NCBI GenBank assembly: GCA_024206195.1 | Contig: JAAGZO010000794.1 | Span: forward strand, 1-38,497 | DNA from: a bacterium | GTDB taxonomy: Archaea > Nanoarchaeota > Nanoarchaeia > Woesearchaeales > UBA10216 | DNA length: 38,497 bases | Direction: 5' to 3' | Shown: one piece after another, positions 14,599-23,180 of the stretch | Layout: the number at the start of each line of letters is the position of its first letter | How positions within the stretch are numbered: the stretch's first letter is position 1 | Position numbers and translations under genes: made by a program | Notes under the pieces: generated by a model | What the model was told of the DNA's origin: nothing | The model's input: the letters and a program-made list of their open reading frames with translations, nothing else | The model's database searches: none

Positions 14599-16228
14599 CT
14601 TGTTTTCCTTTTACATCACGCGCAAGCTCTTCATCGAACTCCTTGTTTTTAGCAGGATCAAACTTCATATCAGCTACTTCGCCTCTGTGCTGTTCAAGGA
14701 GTTCCTTGAGCAACTTATCAACCTTTGCTTTGTCAAAGTCTTTTGCTCCGACAAGTTCTTTCAAAGCCTCACTGATATGTGGGATATATGTTTCAATATA
14801 ACTTCTTTTCTTTAGTTCATCACTTACTCTTTTTTTCTTGTTTATGTACATAGAGAGTTTTCTTCCGCATTCCTGCAATGCAAGCCGAATCTCTTTCATT
14901 ATCTCAGGATAGTGTGCTAAAGCCTCTTTTGCTTCTGAAGTGAATGGCACCCATACTGATGCCATGTGTACTAAAACCACAATTGGCCCTATAGGAACTG
15001 AACGGCTGCTCTGCTGCAGACCATACTGTCTCCAGTTTGTCTTGCAGATTGCCTCTGATATTGCGCACGCTCCTTGTTGGTAAAGAAGTGGAACACGATT
15101 AGCAAATCTCAGAACTCCTGCTGATTTATCTCCTGGCAGTGTTCCTCCATATGCAATTCCTGCTTCTATTACAAATGGATTTCCTCTGTATACTGCAGGC
15201 GGCCTTGTTGATGAACAGTAAAACTCTGCATTAATTTCCTTCTTCAGCCCTTTTTCAACAGCTGCTTCTCCTATTGGAGATATGCAGTTTGTTGGAGGCG
15301 CAATCAATTTTGTATTTTTTATCCCAGCCATCAGCTGTTCTGCCTGCTGTCTGCTTATGCTCTTTGGCTTTGTAGTAGGAAGCAAAGAAGAATTCTCGCA
15401 AATATCCTTTGCAGTTCCTGCTCCAACTCTTGAGAATTCTGAAGTTAAAAAGGCCTGCAGTGTCCTTGATTCTGTATTCATAAGCATCCTTATCATAAAT
15501 CCAAGCTCAACACCATATGGGTGCGGCTTGATCTCAACTGGATGTGGTGGAAGCTCTTCTGATACTCTTGAAAATACGAACTGTTCTGCCTTTGGATTGG
15601 TGTAAATAATCGTAGCATGAGGATTAATGATTGCAGTCTCTTTTATGTATTCATCAATTGACTGCACGCCTTTGAGATAAGCAGCTTCCATGTCCATCTC
15701 AACCATTGTTCCTCTTTCTTTATTCCATTCAACTGTTGATTCTTTTACTATCTCTGGCTTGTTTTTCTGTGTATCAATATGAAGCTCGTAGTAATGTGCA
15801 GGCTCTGTTGGTGATATTCTTGAAGTAATCCTTGCAGGTCTTCCTGTTGTAAGTTGTGCATACAGCACTGCTGCAGAGATTCCGATTCCCTGTTGACCTC
15901 TTGTTTGCGATAGCTTGTGGAATTTGCTTCCATAGAGCAGCTTTGCAAAGGTCTTTGGGACCTGTGTTTTTAGAATTCCTGGACCATTGTCCTCAACAGT
16001 TATTCTGAAGCGGTCTTCACTCAGCTCAAGAACCTCTATAGTTATCTCTGGGAGTATTCTTGCCTCTTCGCAGGCATCTAATGAATTGTCAACTGCCTCT
16101 TTGATTGTTGTAAGAAGTGCTTTTCTTTTGTTGTCAAATCCTAAAAGGTGTCTGTTTTTTTCGAAGAACTCAGCGATTGAAATGTCTCGCTGCTTCTTTG
16201 CCATCTCGTGTGCTTTTGATTCACTCAT
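14558..16228 (-). CDS. top6B: DNA topoisomerase VI subunit B
   Basis: GHKL ATPase subunit that clamps and passes DNA, 556 residues. ATP-site motifs are EAVDNSLDACEEA (Asn48), VEDNGPGI (80-85) and TRGQQGIGIS (109-118). A transducer domain follows, with the conserved switch lysine expected within residues 420-450. The C-terminal 90 residues are charged and helical. The start overlaps the KH gene by 8 bases and the end overlaps top6A by 41. Confidence 0.97.
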   Translation of the reverse strand: MSESKAHEMAKKQRDISIAEFFEKNRHLLGFDNKRKALLTTIKEAVDNSLDACEEARILPEITIEVLELSEDRFRITVEDNGPGILKTQVPKTFAKLLYGSKFHKLSQTRGQQGIGISAAVLYAQLTTGRPARITSRISPTEPAHYYELHIDTQKNKPEIVKESTVEWNKERGTMVEMDMEAAYLKGVQSIDEYIKETAIINPHATIIYTNPKAEQFVFSRVSEELPPHPVEIKPHPYGVELGFMIRMLMNTESRTLQAFLTSEFSRVGAGTAKDICENSSLLPTTKPKSISRQQAEQLMAGIKNTKLIAPPTNCISPIGEAAVEKGLKKEINAEFYCSSTRPPAVYRGNPFVIEAGIAYGGTLPGDKSAGVLRFANRVPLLYQQGACAISEAICKTNWRQYGLQQSSRSVPIGPIVVLVHMASVWVPFTSEAKEALAHYPEIMKEIRLALQECGRKLSMYINKKKRVSDELKKRSYIETYIPHISEALKELVGAKDFDKAKVDKLLKELLEQHRGEVADMKFDPAKNKEFDEELARDVKGKQDDKSTEGDKGKSK

Positions 16229-16766
16229 TAATACCCATTGCTCTCTTTTTTATATCTCTTCTTTTTTGTTCAAGCCATCTATAAACAGATGAATGCGGAC
16301 TTCCGCTGATAATTGACTGTACAGCCCGCTTTGCAATCACAACGTTCTCTGACTCGCCGATTATGCCTATTGTTTTTCCGTAAACGCAGATATATGTTTC
16401 TGTAAGCTCTTCCATGAGCTTTCTGCATTTGCCTTCTGAACCAATAAGCCTTCCTTTCAGCCTTATGAAGTGGTTCTTGTTCTTGGTAAGATCTCCAAGG
16501 TTTATCTGTTCAAAAACATAATCTCCTTTTAGCAAAAGCTGCGCAACCTCTGGATTAAATCCGCGGCCAACAGCAGTTACAAGCTCCATGCCTGTGTAAA
16601 GACCTAAGGCATCCTCTCCTGTAAGGATAACATCTCCTTCATTGGAGTCAACCTGAATCTTAGTCTTTGTTGCCTTTTCAAGCTTCTGCTTAATTTCTCC
16701 TTTCTTACCAATGAGTACAGCCACTCTTTCCTTTGGTATCTTGATTTCGTATGAATATTCTGTCAT
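16221..16766 (-). CDS. KH-domain RNA-binding protein (Pno1/Dim2-like)
   Basis: Two KH domains in 181 residues. The first contains VAVLIGKKGEIKQKLEKATK (about 15-35). The second contains GRLIGSEGKCRKLMEELTE (about 105-125) and ends ISGSPHSSVYRWLEQKRRDI, typical of archaeal Pno1/Krr1-like factors. The family functions in 3' maturation of 16S rRNA in the small subunit, with Rio1 and Nob1. Genes for it are often next to rio1 and top6B; here rio1 is absent. A TATA box at 16789-16798 sits 27 bases upstream. Confidence 0.92.
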   Translation of the reverse strand: MTEYSYEIKIPKERVAVLIGKKGEIKQKLEKATKTKIQVDSNEGDVILTGEDALGLYTGMELVTAVGRGFNPEVAQLLLKGDYVFEQINLGDLTKNKNHFIRLKGRLIGSEGKCRKLMEELTETYICVYGKTIGIIGESENVVIAKRAVQSIISGSPHSSVYRWLEQKRRDIKKRAMGINE

Positions 16767-16846
16767 GCTTTGGAGAAAAGCCGAGCTGTTTTTAAAGTTT
16801 GCTGAAAAAGAGGTTGCTTTTAAAGTTTTCTATGGTATAAACAAAG

Positions 16847-16856
16847 GTTTAAATAG
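16847..16856 (+). promoter_or_regulatory. TATA box of the beta-helix gene
   Basis: GGTTTAAATA is about 27 bases before the ATG at 16878. It faces the KH-gene TATA box in a divergent promoter region of 111 bases. Confidence 0.5.
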
Positions 16857-16877
16857 CTATATTCTCAAGAACACTCT

Positions 16878-19634
16878 ATGAAAGAGGTTAAGATAGGTAT
16901 ATTCATAATTCTCGCATTATTCTTGACAAGCACAGTATACGCTACAGAATATTACGTCTCAACATCAGGCAGTGATACTTACTCTGGAACAAAGGAAAGA
17001 CCCTGGCGGCACATAGACTATGCAGTAGACCATGTCTCTGCAGGAGATACTGTTTATGTTCGTGGTGGTGTTTACAAAGAGAGGGTAACGATTTCTTGTG
17101 ATGGAACTGCAAATAATTACATTACAATTAAGAACTATCAGAATGAGGCTCCTATTATTGATGGAGAAGGCCGGACAGATACTGGCTGGTGGGGTTTGGT
17201 TGATTTTCGAGGAGCCACTTATGTAGTGTTCCAGGGTTTTGAAATAAGAAATTATCATCATCATCGCTTTAATAATGGAATAATGGTAGCTGGCAGGACT
17301 TTTGTAGATAATGGACAGGGTAAATATGTGGCACAAGACTCTTCATCTCATATTGAGATAAGGGATTGTGTAGTTCATGGGACAGGATCATCTGGCATTG
17401 CTATTGGGATGGAAGGGGATTATAATGCTTTAGTGGAGCATATCTTAGTTGATGGGTGTGAGATATATGACACTAATTACTTCATCAGCCAGGAGTCTTT
17501 GAGCATAGTTCATTGCAATTACTGCGAAATATCAAATCTTCATATGCATGATGTTCATAAAGAAGGGCTTGATATTAAGGGAATATGTTCACACATTTCA
17601 GTACATGATTCTCATTTACATCACATTCCTGGAGCTGGAATTTATCTTGGAATGGCAGGACAAGGCGATAAGCTCAATGAACATATTGAGATTTACAACA
17701 ACAATATCCACCATATTCAGCCAGATTGTTTCCATGATTGCGAGCGATGGTGGGGCTATACAATGTCCTCTGCAATTTTCTTCAACATGGAAGGGCAAGG
17801 CGGAACATTGAGGAATATCGATGTCTACAACAACATCTTGGGATATGAGTGTTCTGATGGAGGCATTCGTTTTACTGTTCAACCAAGTGGAGACCCTGTT
17901 GTAGTTTCAGATATCAACATTTACAACAATGTGATTAATGAAGGGATGGCTTACAAAGAATATGATGATGATAGAAATGTTGGCCCACAAAGTAGCCTAT
18001 TGATGAATCAAAAATATGAGCCATATTATGAGAATGTCAAGATATTTAACAACATACTGTGGGGGCAGACTCCTGATAATATGATTAAGGTGACTGGTGG
18101 CCTTGATGAGTTTGAATTTTCTCACAATCTTTTCCAACAACAAGAGAGTTCATGGAACCCGCACATAACTGCAGATCCAAAATTTGTAGGTGGTGACTGG
18201 ACTAAAGCAAGCAGTTACAGGCTCAAGTCAGATTCTCCTGCAAGAAATGCTGGTACTTCAGCTCTTGCATCGAGTACAGACTTTGATGGAAAGCAGCGTG
18301 ACTCTTCTCCGGACATAGGAGCTTTTGAATATGCAGGCAGCACACCGCCACCCGATCCAGTAGAAGATGTTTATTATGTTTCTACTAATGGAAATGATAA
18401 TAATCCAGGAACAAAAGAGCGGCCATGGAAAACAATCAATAAAGCAGCCAACACACTAAAAGCAGGAGACACTGCATACATCAGAGGCGGAACGTACTAT
18501 CCAACTTCTGCCATAAGATTCAGAACTTCTGGTACTGAAAGTAAACCGATAACTTTTTCAGGATACCAAAATGAAAGAGTTATTATTGACGGATCTAATG
18601 CTCCCAAAGATCAGGTTGACGGTAAGGGGCTATTGATGGTTATGGCCCAGTGGTTGGTCTTTGAAAATTTTGAAGTAACAAAATCTAAATCACAAGGAAT
18701 CCGCTTACATGCTGGTTGGAGTGCTGTTGATTCTAACAATAATATTATACGTAATGTTAAGTCTTATTATAATGAGGGTAGCGGTATCATGTGTACTGGT
18801 TACTCAAATCAATTTCTTGATATTGTAGCCCATCATAACTCTGATGTCAATGATCCTAGATTTGAGGGAGAGAATGCCGATGGAATATCATTGGACTCAG
18901 GTGGAAAAAATATTGTTCGTAACTGTGTATTATATGAGAACTCAGACGACGGAATTGATACGTGGACATCAACTGGGAATATAATTGAAGATTGTATTGC
19001 TTACGGCAATCATGGGTACGGTCCTAGAGGAGATGGTGTCGGGTTTAAGTTAGGAAAAAAAGGCGGTAACACTGTAAGAAGATGCATTGCTTATAATAAT
19101 AGATATGGATTTGGTAACAATGGCGGTGTCAATAATATTATAGATCACTGTACAGCATATAATAATGATAAATATCCTTTTGCGCATGAGTATTACTGGA
19201 CTGATAATTTAAATACTCCAGAAACAAACACATATAGCAACAATATCGGTGATAGTCGTATATATAACACTCACCCAGAAAAATTAATACAGCATAACAA
19301 TAATTGGAATCTTGAAATAACTGACCCGAAATTCAAAAGTACAGATCCTAATTCGCCAGACTTTCTTAGATTAAGAGAAGACAGTCCATGCAGAGGTGCT
19401 GCTTCAGATGGAAGTGACATTGGTGCTTTTCAATATACTGGCAGCGAACCGCAACCTGAATTTCAGCCTGAAGATATCAACCAGGACAACAAGATTGATA
19501 TCCTTGATTTAATCATGATTGGTCAACGCATGGGACACACAGGAAGCAATGGCTGGATAAGAGAAGATGTCATAAAAGACGGAAAAATCGACATTCTTGA
19601 CATGATAAGTGTTGCACAACACCAAAGTATATAA
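16878..19634 (+). CDS. Secreted double beta-helix protein with C-terminal dockerin
   Basis: Extracellular protein of 918 residues with signal peptide MKEVKIGIFIILALFLTSTVYA. Two tandem right-handed parallel beta-helix units follow, about residues 24-485 and 496-860. Each opens with the DUF1565-like signature (YYVSTSGSDTYSGTKERPW; YYVSTNGNDNNPGTKERPW) and closes with a DSPxRxA...DIGAF segment. Residues 865-918 form a type I dockerin-like pair of calcium loops (DINQDNKIDILDL and DVIKDGKIDILDM). Pectate-lyase-like activity or polysaccharide binding is likely, but no catalytic site is proven. The dockerin implies docking to a cohesin, none of which is visible here. Confidence 0.88.
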   Translation: MKEVKIGIFIILALFLTSTVYATEYYVSTSGSDTYSGTKERPWRHIDYAVDHVSAGDTVYVRGGVYKERVTISCDGTANNYITIKNYQNEAPIIDGEGRTDTGWWGLVDFRGATYVVFQGFEIRNYHHHRFNNGIMVAGRTFVDNGQGKYVAQDSSSHIEIRDCVVHGTGSSGIAIGMEGDYNALVEHILVDGCEIYDTNYFISQESLSIVHCNYCEISNLHMHDVHKEGLDIKGICSHISVHDSHLHHIPGAGIYLGMAGQGDKLNEHIEIYNNNIHHIQPDCFHDCERWWGYTMSSAIFFNMEGQGGTLRNIDVYNNILGYECSDGGIRFTVQPSGDPVVVSDINIYNNVINEGMAYKEYDDDRNVGPQSSLLMNQKYEPYYENVKIFNNILWGQTPDNMIKVTGGLDEFEFSHNLFQQQESSWNPHITADPKFVGGDWTKASSYRLKSDSPARNAGTSALASSTDFDGKQRDSSPDIGAFEYAGSTPPPDPVEDVYYVSTNGNDNNPGTKERPWKTINKAANTLKAGDTAYIRGGTYYPTSAIRFRTSGTESKPITFSGYQNERVIIDGSNAPKDQVDGKGLLMVMAQWLVFENFEVTKSKSQGIRLHAGWSAVDSNNNIIRNVKSYYNEGSGIMCTGYSNQFLDIVAHHNSDVNDPRFEGENADGISLDSGGKNIVRNCVLYENSDDGIDTWTSTGNIIEDCIAYGNHGYGPRGDGVGFKLGKKGGNTVRRCIAYNNRYGFGNNGGVNNIIDHCTAYNNDKYPFAHEYYWTDNLNTPETNTYSNNIGDSRIYNTHPEKLIQHNNNWNLEITDPKFKSTDPNSPDFLRLREDSPCRGAASDGSDIGAFQYTGSEPQPEFQPEDINQDNKIDILDLIMIGQRMGHTGSNGWIREDVIKDGKIDILDMISVAQHQSI
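19492..19631 (+). other. Dockerin domain of the beta-helix protein
   Basis: Two F-hand-like repeats, DNKIDILDLIMIGQR and DGKIDILDMISVAQ, are about 34 residues apart, each with Asp/Asn ligands and the I-L-D-[LM] core of type I dockerins. Confidence 0.75.
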
Positions 19635-19657
19635 AGCAGAATAAAACACTTCTTCTC

Positions 19658-20467
19658 ATGAATATAGCAATCATAGTTTCAAAAAAGGATGAAGCAGGGA
19701 TGAATATCAGAGATTCTTTGCTAGCATATGATTTCAAGGAAGAAAATGGATTTCATAGCTTAGGAAATATAAAACTCTACACAGTAGAAAAAGAATCCAT
19801 CTACTGCGAAGACATTGACAAAGAAATAGATGCAGACCTCTTTATCTTTGCAACAAAGCATGAAAGCGCATCAAAGGTTAATTCTCTAAGTGTTCATAGC
19901 CCTGGTAATTGGGGTGAAGCAAAGTATGGTGGAAAAGAAAAGCAGCTGTGCATTGCCCCTGAATTCCATCTTAAAGCTGCACTAAAAAAGCTTGAAGAAC
20001 TAAATAACCTAAACTATGATGTTGTTCAGGAATGCACTCATCACGGACCATTCCTAGAAAAACCTTGCATGTTTATTGAGATTGGAAGCAGTTTAGAGCA
20101 GTGGAAGGACAAAAAAGCAGCTGACATCATTGCAAAAACAATAATGGAAACATTAACAAAAGAACAGGAAGGGTGCAAGGTTGCAATTGGCATTGGCGGC
20201 TTGCATCACACTCCAAACTTCAAGAAAATAATCCTCGATTCTGACATTGCAATAGGACATATTTGCCCAAAGTACCTCCTTGAGGAACTAAGCAAAGAGC
20301 TCATCGAACAAGCAGTAGAAAAAAGCACAAAAAAAGCAGAGCTTGCTATTCTTGACTGGAAAGGTCTCAGTACATACAAACAAAAGGTGACCAGCCTCCT
20401 AGAAGAGCTGAATATACCCTATAAAAAGGTAAATGAGATTAAACAAAAAATTTATAAGCAGAGTTAA
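19658..20467 (+). CDS. dtdA: D-aminoacyl-tRNA deacylase (archaeal DtdA/GEK1 type)
   Basis: Metal-dependent enzyme that removes mischarged D-amino acids from tRNA; 269 residues. Family landmarks are FATKHESASKVNSLSVHSPG, NWGEAKYGG, ECTHHGPF and FIEIGSSLEQWKDKKAAD, with IGIGGLHHTPNF in the C-terminal half. Its TATA box (AGTATATAAAGC, 19626-19637) overlaps the stop codon of the dockerin gene and is about 27 bases upstream, so the message is leaderless and separate. Confidence 0.95.
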   Translation: MNIAIIVSKKDEAGMNIRDSLLAYDFKEENGFHSLGNIKLYTVEKESIYCEDIDKEIDADLFIFATKHESASKVNSLSVHSPGNWGEAKYGGKEKQLCIAPEFHLKAALKKLEELNNLNYDVVQECTHHGPFLEKPCMFIEIGSSLEQWKDKKAADIIAKTIMETLTKEQEGCKVAIGIGGLHHTPNFKKIILDSDIAIGHICPKYLLEELSKELIEQAVEKSTKKAELAILDWKGLSTYKQKVTSLLEELNIPYKKVNEIKQKIYKQS

Positions 20468-20490
20468 ATGAGAGAAAAGTGAGGGGCACT

Positions 20491-21486
20491 ATGCATTTTG
20501 ATTTCATAACCGCGTTTATTACAACCAGATGTAATATGAAGTGTAGAACTTGTTTCTATCGCAATAGCCTTAACAAGTCTAAGGATCTTTCGCTTGAGCA
20601 GTGGAAAGGCATATCAAAAAAGATTAGCTGCAATATGCTGCTGTTAAGCGGAGGCGAGCCTTTTGCAAGGAAGGACATTGCAGAGCTATCCCTCCTTTTC
20701 AAGCCTAAACAGGTGATTATACCAACAAACGGGACAATGGTCAACTTTGATGCTGTTGAATGCTTGTGCAAGAACATTCCCAGGGTTTCAATTTCTGTTA
20801 GTTTAGATGGTGTTGGTGAGGTTCATGAAAATATTCGCGGCATTAAGTGCTGGGACCGTATTGTCAAAACAGTAGAAGAGCTTGTTAGGCTGAAGAAAAA
20901 GCATAAGAATCTTGAGGTCATTGCTACAACAACTATTAATTCAATTAATCAGGACAAGTTCAAACCATTATTTTTCTTTGTAAGGAATAGCGGCTTTGAC
21001 AGGCACTTCTTTGAGGTCATAAGGGAGTTTGAGTGGAACAAGGACATAAGCACAATGAAGAACCTGGAAGCAGTGCACAAGCAGATACTCAACTATTATG
21101 CCACAGGTAATAATTGGCTTGAAACAGCGGGCTATGAACGCTTCTACAATCTACAGAGAGATGTTATGAAAGGGAAAAAATGGAAATTTTTGTGCCAGGC
21201 AGGAAAAGAATTTGCTATTATTGATGCAAACGGCGACATGAAACTCTGTGAGTTCCTGCCTACAGTTGGCAATCTGCTTAAGTCAACACCTGAGGAAATT
21301 ATGAAGGACAAAGAAGCACAAAAGCAGCTGGCCATGATGAGAAGGCATGAGTGCGACTGCACTCACTGTGTTGCCATGGGACGAAGCATGAAGAGCAACA
21401 GGTGGATTCAATATCTAAAAAGCGGGATGTACTATGGACTTAAGCATTATTCTTCCAACATACAAAAACCAGCAAAAACTAGATAG
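20491..21486 (+). CDS. Radical SAM enzyme with SPASM-like C-terminal cysteines
   Basis: The SAM [4Fe-4S] motif C-x3-C-x2-C is at Cys14, Cys18 and Cys21 (TTRCNMKCRTCFY), with LLSGGEPFARKD as the SAM-binding loop. The C-terminus has further cysteines: CQAG, LCEF and ECDCTHC. These resemble an auxiliary cluster (SPASM or twitch). ATG 20491 is preferred over GTG 20479 because the GTGAGGGG including that GTG works as its Shine-Dalgarno. The last 53 bases overlap the glycosyltransferase start. Such enzymes modify peptides or cofactors; the substrate is not identifiable. Confidence 0.85.
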   Translation: MHFDFITAFITTRCNMKCRTCFYRNSLNKSKDLSLEQWKGISKKISCNMLLLSGGEPFARKDIAELSLLFKPKQVIIPTNGTMVNFDAVECLCKNIPRVSISVSLDGVGEVHENIRGIKCWDRIVKTVEELVRLKKKHKNLEVIATTTINSINQDKFKPLFFFVRNSGFDRHFFEVIREFEWNKDISTMKNLEAVHKQILNYYATGNNWLETAGYERFYNLQRDVMKGKKWKFLCQAGKEFAIIDANGDMKLCEFLPTVGNLLKSTPEEIMKDKEAQKQLAMMRRHECDCTHCVAMGRSMKSNRWIQYLKSGMYYGLKHYSSNIQKPAKTR

Positions 21487-22243
21487 AACATTAAAGGAGC
21501 TGGAGAATTCTTCTGATCTTATCAAAGAAATAATAATAGTTGATGATGGCTCTGATCCGGCTGTCAAGCTGAAAAAAGTAAAAATAAAGACAAAGCTTGT
21601 CAGGCAAAAAAACAGCGGCCCTGCAAGGGCAAGAAACAGAGGCGTTGCAGAAAGTAGCGGAAAGATTATCATGTTTATTGGTGATGATATTCTTATCAGC
21701 AGAAAGGTGATTGAAGAGCACCTTGCTGAACATGCCAAGATACCTAATCTTGCATTGATGTCACCGCAAAAATACACTACAAAGAGCATATTCAATGATT
21801 TTACTATTGATTATAAGAGCGACCGCAAGCTTAGAGGGAAAAAAGGTCTGCCTCATGAACAGTTCTGCACAGCGTGCGTTTCAATTAAGAGAAATATCTT
21901 CAAAAAGTTTGACGAGCGCTTCAGGAGTGCCTGCCTGGAAGATACAGAGCTTGGCTACAGGCTCAAAGAAATGAATCTGGGCCTGGGAACTGAATATGTT
22001 TATCATGACCATTATTACGATGAGGCTGCTTTCAGGCGCAGACAAGAAAATTATGGTTATCATTTTACGCAGATATGGCCAGCGCCTAGCCTTATAAACG
22101 CAAAAGCCACTGTTTTCAAGATGATTGTTCCTGTTTTTAGGCTGCTTGGATTAAAGAACTGGATTTATGTCAGTATGCTCTCAACAATAATGTTCAACAA
22201 GGGCCTGCAAAGGCGAAAAAAAGAGCTAAAACAAAACCTTTAA
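21434..22243 (+). CDS. Family 2 (GT-A) glycosyltransferase
   Basis: GT-A fold transferase of 269 residues. It starts MDLSIILPTYKNQQKLDRTL, has nucleotide-binding IIIVDDGSDP, NSGPARARNRGV, the metal motif in FIGDDILIS, and an acceptor-side LEDTELGYRLKEM. This is the classical GT2 order. The C-terminus (about 220-260) has a hydrophobic, basic stretch that may touch the membrane. It overlaps the radical SAM gene by 53 bases, so the two are translationally linked and probably act on the same pathway. Donor and acceptor unknown. Confidence 0.88.
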   Translation: MDLSIILPTYKNQQKLDRTLKELENSSDLIKEIIIVDDGSDPAVKLKKVKIKTKLVRQKNSGPARARNRGVAESSGKIIMFIGDDILISRKVIEEHLAEHAKIPNLALMSPQKYTTKSIFNDFTIDYKSDRKLRGKKGLPHEQFCTACVSIKRNIFKKFDERFRSACLEDTELGYRLKEMNLGLGTEYVYHDHYYDEAAFRRRQENYGYHFTQIWPAPSLINAKATVFKMIVPVFRLLGLKNWIYVSMLSTIMFNKGLQRRKKELKQNL

Positions 22244-22248
22244 ATAGT
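22237..22248 (+). promoter_or_regulatory. TATA box of the acidic microgene
   Basis: ACCTTTAAATAG overlaps the glycosyltransferase stop codon. Predicted transcription would begin near 22270, giving a short leader that contains GGGAGGTG. Confidence 0.5.
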
Positions 22249-22290
22249 TGTCATTAAAGCCTAGCAAATATAAACTGGGAGGTGTGGGTA

Positions 22291-22371
22291 ATGAATTGGG
22301 AAGAAGGTGACGAAGACGCCGGCGGAGAAGGCGATGTCAGCGAAGATAAAAACGATGATGATGATTGGTAA
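22291..22371 (+). CDS. Acidic microprotein, 26 aa
   Basis: Encodes 26 residues: MNWEEGDEDAGGEGDVSED, then a short KN and a run of four Asp before a final Trp. More than half of the residues are Asp or Glu and there is no Cys. The support is a perfect Shine-Dalgarno (GGGAGGTG), its own TATA box and a T-rich tract after the stop. It resembles the 21-aa microgene at 1540 in layout and in its acidic tail but not in the Cys motif. Because it follows a radical SAM/SPASM-like enzyme and a glycosyltransferase, a precursor-peptide role is conceivable. Antitoxin-like or nucleic-acid-mimic roles are equally open. Confidence 0.6.
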   Translation: MNWEEGDEDAGGEGDVSEDKNDDDDW

Positions 22372-22381
22372 TTTCATGTAG

Positions 22382-22408
22382 TTCTTTTCTTCTTTTTTAT
22401 TAATTTTT
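22382..22408 (+). terminator. Oligo-T terminator after the acidic microgene
   Basis: Successive T runs of four, six and five lie between the microgene stop and the trmI TATA box (CTTTTATAC, 22422-22430). Confidence 0.45.
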
Positions 22409-22451
22409 AATAAACGCAAAGCTTTTATACAGTTTTCTTTTCCTTAGTTTT

Positions 22452-23180
22452 ATGATTAAACGAATACTTATCAGCGCAGGTAGAAAGTTCTTCTACCGTG
22501 GGCAGGATTTGCATACTCAGTATGGATATATCAAGAAAGAGCAGATTGAGAAGGCAAAGGATGGTGACATCTTAGAATCCAATACTGGGAAGAAGTTTTT
22601 TGTAGTAACACCTTCATTTATTGATGTTTACAGGAAAATCAAGCGTTCTCCGCAGATAATCCCTGCAAAGGACATTGGCAGCATACTGACAGAGACTGGC
22701 ATAAATAACAAGAGCAAGGTAATAGACTCTGGAACTGGTAGTGGCGCGCTAGCTTGTTTCCTTGCGAATATTGCAAAAGAAGTAACAACCTATGAGCTTA
22801 GAGAGGATTTTGCAAAGGTTGCGCAGAAAAACATAGAGCTTTTAGGATTAAAGAATATCAAGATTAAGAATAAGGACATATACCTTGGCATTGATGAGTC
22901 AAACGTCGATCTAATCTGCTTTGACCTTCCAGAGCCGTGGAAAGCAATTGCCTCTGCTGAAAAAGCATTAAAAGTTGGCGGATTCATTGTTTCTTATTCT
23001 CCTACAACACCGCAGGTGGCTGATTTTGTTAATGAGATGAACAAGAACGAAAAGTTCATGCACATCAAAACAATAGAGATTATGGAAAGAGAGTGGGAAG
23101 TGAATGAACGAAAAGTAAGACCAAAATCAGCATCAATAGGTCATTCAGGTTTTCTTACATTTTTTAGAAGAATCAGTTAA
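22452..23180 (+). CDS. trmI: tRNA (adenine-N1)-methyltransferase, positions 57/58
   Basis: Class I SAM methyltransferase of the archaeal TrmI family, 242 residues. The N-terminal small beta domain is followed by motif I VIDSGTGSGALACFLA (about 95-110), TTYELREDFAKVAQKN, motif IV ICFDLPEPW, and the family motif SYSPTTPQ. It makes m1A in the T loop. This is interesting because the tRNA-Arg gene in this window has its intron in the T loop, so that intron must be removed before modification. It overlaps the convergent glmU-like gene by 8 bases. Confidence 0.93.
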   Translation: MIKRILISAGRKFFYRGQDLHTQYGYIKKEQIEKAKDGDILESNTGKKFFVVTPSFIDVYRKIKRSPQIIPAKDIGSILTETGINNKSKVIDSGTGSGALACFLANIAKEVTTYELREDFAKVAQKNIELLGLKNIKIKNKDIYLGIDESNVDLICFDLPEPWKAIASAEKALKVGGFIVSYSPTTPQVADFVNEMNKNEKFMHIKTIEIMEREWEVNERKVRPKSASIGHSGFLTFFRRIS

